Positions 60,862-64,000 of a stretch of DNA of 64,000 bases are shown piece by piece (within the stretch, counting starts at the first letter, position 1; the number at the start of each line of letters is the position of its first letter). A program made the position numbers and the translations under genes. Location of the stretch: contig NZ_JBMVQY010000006.1 of the NCBI RefSeq assembly GCF_049537125.1, positions 39,951 to 103,950 on the forward strand, written 5' to 3'. The notes under the pieces were generated by a model. The model ran no database searches. It had not been told where the DNA came from and worked only from the letters and a program-made list of their open reading frames with translations. The DNA is from Limisphaera sp026417315 (lineage in GTDB: Bacteria; Verrucomicrobiota; Verrucomicrobiia; Limisphaerales; Limisphaeraceae).

Positions 60862-62385
60862 CTAGGGAGCGGGCACTCCGCGGTAGAAGCGGACCGGCCA
60901 GGCCGTTGCTTCCGGGTCGATCCACGGCTCTTCCGCGGCGGTCAGGATGCGAGAGGTCACCGGTTGCCAGTGAACCAGATTGGTGGTGGCGTGGATCTCG
61001 TAGGCGTGGCCGGCTGTGCCGCTCACCCACAGGAGAGGGGTCGGACCGGGCTGGATGCGCAGCCCTGGCAGGTCCACAACTTTGCGCAGGTTCAGTCGGC
61101 CGCCTGTGCGGCACCGGCCCTCGAACGCGGGTCGCACTTCCACTGCGGCGCGGATGCGCGCGACGATTTCCTCCGGAGGGGCGGTGGGGAATCGTTGGCA
61201 GGTCAATGCGACGGCTCCGCTGGTGACGGCGGCCGCCATCGACGTGCCGCTCAGGGTTCCGTACGCGGCGTTGCCCGTGGCCAGAGTGGAATACATCGTG
61301 ACACCCGGGGCATACAAGTCCACGGTGGCCGGCCCGTAGGCGGATTGGAGATAGCGATCGTCGCTCCGCGTCGAGGCGGCCACGGTCAGCTGGTGCGGCA
61401 GCCGCAACGCCGCGGGGTAGAGGGGCATGATATCGAGGTTGATGGGACTGTTGCCGGCCGCGGCCACCACCACGGCCCCCGCCCGGCCGGCATGCCAAAG
61501 CGCGTTCGAAAACGCCGCGGAATTTGTGGAGCTCGTCCAACTGACGTTCAGCACCCGGGCACCGTTCGTCAGCGCGAACTCCACACCGACCACGGCATCG
61601 CTGAACCAGCCGTTCCCGGCGCTGTCCAGCACCTTGATGGCCATGAGTTGGACGCGCCATGCCACTCCGGCCACTCCGCGTTGGTTGTTGGCCACCGCTC
61701 CGATCAGCCCGGCCACGTGCGTGCCGTGACCATTGTCGTCCCAGGGATCGTGGCTGCGGCCAATCGGATTCAGGCCAAACGATCCGTCCCGCGGATTGCG
61801 CCACAGGTTGGGCGCCAGGTCTTCGTGGGTCCATCGAATGCCGGTGTCCAGGATGGCCACGATGACGCCCGGGGCCTCGCGCACCACATCCCATGCCTCG
61901 GGCCCGTCCACGTCGACATCCGGCAGCCCCCCGTTCTGGCCGTAGTTGTTCAGATGCCATTGCGCCCCGTTTTGGAAGAATGGATCGTTGGGCAAGGTTT
62001 GCGCCGCCCGAATGGGCGCATCGGGTTCCACGAATTGAATCGCGGGATTCCGCCGGTACGTCTCCAGGGCTCGAACCACTTCCGTGTCCTTCGGCAGTTC
62101 GACCACCTCCCAGCCCCCCAACCGGTGGAGACGATGCAGCACGCGGGCCCGCCACGTCTGGTGGAGGGCTTCTGCCTCACTTTCCTTTCCCGGAGTCGGC
62201 AGCACCAGCAGGCGTGAATTCGCGCTCCCGGGCAGTGTGCTGCGCGGTTGCCGGGAAGTTGCGGACGCGCTCGGAGCAGGAGCGACGGACCCATCGGCCC
62301 GCGAGACCAGCAGACAGGCCAGTGCCAGGACGAGCAACCACCGAAGCGGTGGTGCATGATCCACGCGGGTGTCATCTTTTTGCAT
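60862..62385 (-). CDS. Secreted subtilisin-family serine protease with C-terminal sorting-like module
   Basis: 507 residues. Signal peptide (LRWLLVLALACLLVSRADG), an inhibitor-type propeptide (about 60-150), then a peptidase S8 domain with Asp in VAILDTGIRWTHEDL, His in NGHGTHVAGLIGA and Ser in GTLSGTSMAAAVTSG. All three catalytic residues are present. The last ~60 residues (YEIHATTNLVHWQPV ... RFYRGVPAP) resemble the C-terminal module of the LamG protein at 24692. ATG at 62385 lies seven bases from a TACCGT -10 box but no good -35 is seen. Confidence 0.92.
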   Translation of the reverse strand: MQKDDTRVDHAPPLRWLLVLALACLLVSRADGSVAPAPSASATSRQPRSTLPGSANSRLLVLPTPGKESEAEALHQTWRARVLHRLHRLGGWEVVELPKDTEVVRALETYRRNPAIQFVEPDAPIRAAQTLPNDPFFQNGAQWHLNNYGQNGGLPDVDVDGPEAWDVVREAPGVIVAILDTGIRWTHEDLAPNLWRNPRDGSFGLNPIGRSHDPWDDNGHGTHVAGLIGAVANNQRGVAGVAWRVQLMAIKVLDSAGNGWFSDAVVGVEFALTNGARVLNVSWTSSTNSAAFSNALWHAGRAGAVVVAAAGNSPINLDIMPLYPAALRLPHQLTVAASTRSDDRYLQSAYGPATVDLYAPGVTMYSTLATGNAAYGTLSGTSMAAAVTSGAVALTCQRFPTAPPEEIVARIRAAVEVRPAFEGRCRTGGRLNLRKVVDLPGLRIQPGPTPLLWVSGTAGHAYEIHATTNLVHWQPVTSRILTAAEEPWIDPEATAWPVRFYRGVPAP

Positions 62386-62601
62386 CGCCGCCACGGTACG
62401 CAAACTGTCGTTCCCTAGCCAGTCCGCCCGGCAAATCCGGGCGCGCGGAGAGCGTTCCTTCCCTCCGCACGAGGGGCGGTGTACCCGATCCGCAGTGTCG
62501 GGTGGACTACGGAAGGAACTTCCGATGATCTGCGGATGGGCAGAGTCTGGACGAGAAGCTAGAGTGAGTTTGTTCCGAGCTCGGCATGCCAACTCGGGAT
62601 C

Positions 62602-62630
62602 TTGACAAGTCAGCTTGGGAGGCGTTGGCT
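62602..62630 (+). promoter_or_regulatory. Proposed promoter of the right-edge gene
   Basis: Perfect TTGACA (62602-62607), 17 bases, TTGGCT (62625-62630; weak), then 24 bases to the ATG at 62655. Confidence 0.35.
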
Positions 62631-62654
62631 TTCCCTGCAGAACCACCACATCCC

Positions 62655-64000
62655 ATGAACACTCGTCCTTGCCTGGTACTGGCCACCGCGGCCTTGTTTC
62701 GGCGGCATTGCAAGCCGTTCCTCGAGGGGGTCGGGCAACGCCTGCCGCTGACCTTACTTCGGAAAAAGTGTCGGTGGCTTCCAGGCCTGCTGTACGGGTT
62801 CATGACCGTGTTGTGGACGCAGGCCGGGGTCGAGTCGCTCACGCTGACCGAGGCGATTCCCGCTTCGTCATGGTTCGTCGCCGGGGCAACCAACAGTTTC
62901 GACGGACTGGGCACGGCCAATGCAGACGATTGGGTGTTTGACGCGGAAGCGGGCGATCGGATCAGCGCCCGGATCGAAACCAGCGTCGGGGCGGCGCGGC
63001 CGCGCTTGCGCCTGGTCAATCCCTCCGGCCAGATCATCGCCTCGGCCGACGGCGGCGTGACCGGAACCGCAGAATTCCATAATGCCGCCGTTTCTGCGCC
63101 GGGCAGCTACCGCGTGCGCGTTTACACGGATCATCAGGTGTCGGATTATCGCCTGCGGGTCGATTTGACCCGCGGGCCCGGCCTCGAGACCGAGCCGAAC
63201 AACAGCACCAACACTGCGAACAGCCCACCCCCGGTTTTCCTGGGCGGCAGTTTTCAGTTGCGTGCCGCCGGCACGTTGCCTGTGGATGATGCGAGCGGAG
63301 ATTGGTTCGCCCTCGGTACACTGGACCCGGGGAACACGGTTTTGCTCCAACTGACAACCGGACCCTGGAGCACCCTGGTTCCCGGCGATGCGCTTGTGGC
63401 GCTCTACCGGTCCGGCGAAACCAATCCGGTCACACAGACCACGACGCAAACCACCTTCACCGTTTCGCAGAGGGGCGATTATCTGGCTCGGGTCACTGCT
63501 TCCTCACACCAGGATTTGATGGCACGTTACCTCCTGTCCATCGCCGTGACCGATTCCGTGGCACCGGCGGTGCTGGATGTCACTCTGCCCGCCCAGGGAT
63601 CCGTCAGCTCGGACATTATCAATGCGTTTACGGTGACCTTTTCCGAGCCGATGCGGCCGTCGACGGTGACCAATCTTTCCGCGTACTCCCTCCGTCAGCC
63701 GGGGCCTGACAACACATTCGATACGGCCGATGATGTGCTTTACCCGGTCACGCTGAGCTATGCTGGAGGGACCACTCTGAGCGTATCGCTCGTGGATGGG
63801 CCCCTTCAGCTGGGGCCGACGCGGTTCACCATCGCCGCCACCGTGACGGATCGGGCCGGCAATCCGCTGAGTCCCCCGTTGAGTCGGCAATTCACCCTCG
63901 AACGGCTCGGCAGTTTTCAGGTGGAGAACCGTTCGAACGACACGTTTTGGGGTGGGACGTCGTTGGGGGTGGGTGGGGTGGTGGGTGCGGATGGGTCGTT
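62655..64000 (+). CDS. Large secreted multi-domain protein, 3' end beyond the window
   Basis: An open frame of 448 codons with no stop before the window edge. A basic head with hydrophobic core (WLPGLLYGFMTVLWTQAG) serves as signal or anchor. Then come two pre-peptidase C-terminal (PPC-like) beta domains (SWFVAGATNSFDG, DDWVFDAEAGDRISARI, later GDWFALGTLDPGNTVLLQL) and an Ig-like adhesion domain of the Big_5 type (VTLPAQGSVSSDIINAFTV, TFSEPMRPSTVTNLSAYSL). Tail at the edge is very G-rich and encodes SLGVGGVVGADGS. Such proteins are long cell-surface or extracellular proteins. Function unknown. Confidence 0.8.
   Translation, partial: MNTRPCLVLATAALFRRHCKPFLEGVGQRLPLTLLRKKCRWLPGLLYGFMTVLWTQAGVESLTLTEAIPASSWFVAGATNSFDGLGTANADDWVFDAEAGDRISARIETSVGAARPRLRLVNPSGQIIASADGGVTGTAEFHNAAVSAPGSYRVRVYTDHQVSDYRLRVDLTRGPGLETEPNNSTNTANSPPPVFLGGSFQLRAAGTLPVDDASGDWFALGTLDPGNTVLLQLTTGPWSTLVPGDALVALYRSGETNPVTQTTTQTTFTVSQRGDYLARVTASSHQDLMARYLLSIAVTDSVAPAVLDVTLPAQGSVSSDIINAFTVTFSEPMRPSTVTNLSAYSLRQPGPDNTFDTADDVLYPVTLSYAGGTTLSVSLVDGPLQLGPTRFTIAATVTDRAGNPLSPPLSRQFTLERLGSFQVENRSNDTFWGGTSLGVGGVVGADGS

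Overview
This 64 kb window is GC-rich (roughly two thirds G+C by eye), gene-dense and without any recognisable prophage, insertion sequence or CRISPR array. Gene content points to a free-living Verrucomicrobiota bacterium, probably close to the Limisphaera/Pedosphaera branch. The signs are a pilus-like operon laid out like the Akkermansia Amuc_1098-1102 locus, a prepilin-like protein with an H-X9-DG tail, a futalosine-pathway mqnA, an EpsC-type serine acetyltransferase, large secreted LamG/calcium-repeat proteins, and a shared C-terminal module ending in FFRL or RFYRG. Taxonomy is an inference from gene families, not from a marker such as rRNA.

Layout. 1-6.4 kb: a pilus/secretion operon (secretin, fused PilM-PilN, PilO-like, PilP-like, PilB/GspE ATPase) in which four consecutive genes are joined by ATGA stop/start overlaps. 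6.8-11.9 kb, minus strand: purA-uppS, and an isoprenoid synthase followed by an ECF sigma factor and a membrane-anchored probable partner. 11.9-13.1 kb: a long intergenic stretch with degenerate repeats and a clear promoter. 13.1-17.9 kb: a compact exopolysaccharide operon (outer-membrane barrel, Wza-like exporter, BY-kinase, NusG/RfaH-like regulator). 17.9-23.7 kb: an alpha/beta hydrolase, a split carB N-half, leuD and thrS. 23.8-31.6 kb: secreted proteins, including a 1530-residue LamG/calcium-repeat protein and an unusual fusion of an S1/P1-type zinc nuclease/phospholipase domain with a ThuA-like domain. 32.5-49.9 kb: housekeeping genes (xseB, dxs, glnE, a GT2 glycosyltransferase, sodA, hisH, a DEAD-box helicase, a nucleotidyltransferase, mqnA, a PfkB kinase, pyrC, tRNA-Gly, a serine acetyltransferase, a FmdB zinc ribbon). 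50-62.4 kb: recF, two secreted beta-propeller-like proteins, a Tat-exported TIM barrel, a GT9 glycosyltransferase with a membrane partner, a TauE/SafE-like protein, an L,D-transpeptidase, a cytidylate-kinase-like protein, adk and a subtilisin. The window ends inside a secreted protein gene that runs off the right edge.

Two window-wide signals stand out. First, many genes have no Shine-Dalgarno sequence. Instead they show a sigma70-like pair (TTGNCN-type -35, 16-18 bp, TANNNT-type -10) whose -10 box lies only 6-11 bases before the start codon, so leaderless transcription appears common. Second, the intergenic DNA carries at least three decayed copies of a ~140-bp repeat and a separate palindromic element. 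Long open frames opposite real genes are frequent because of the base composition and were left out.
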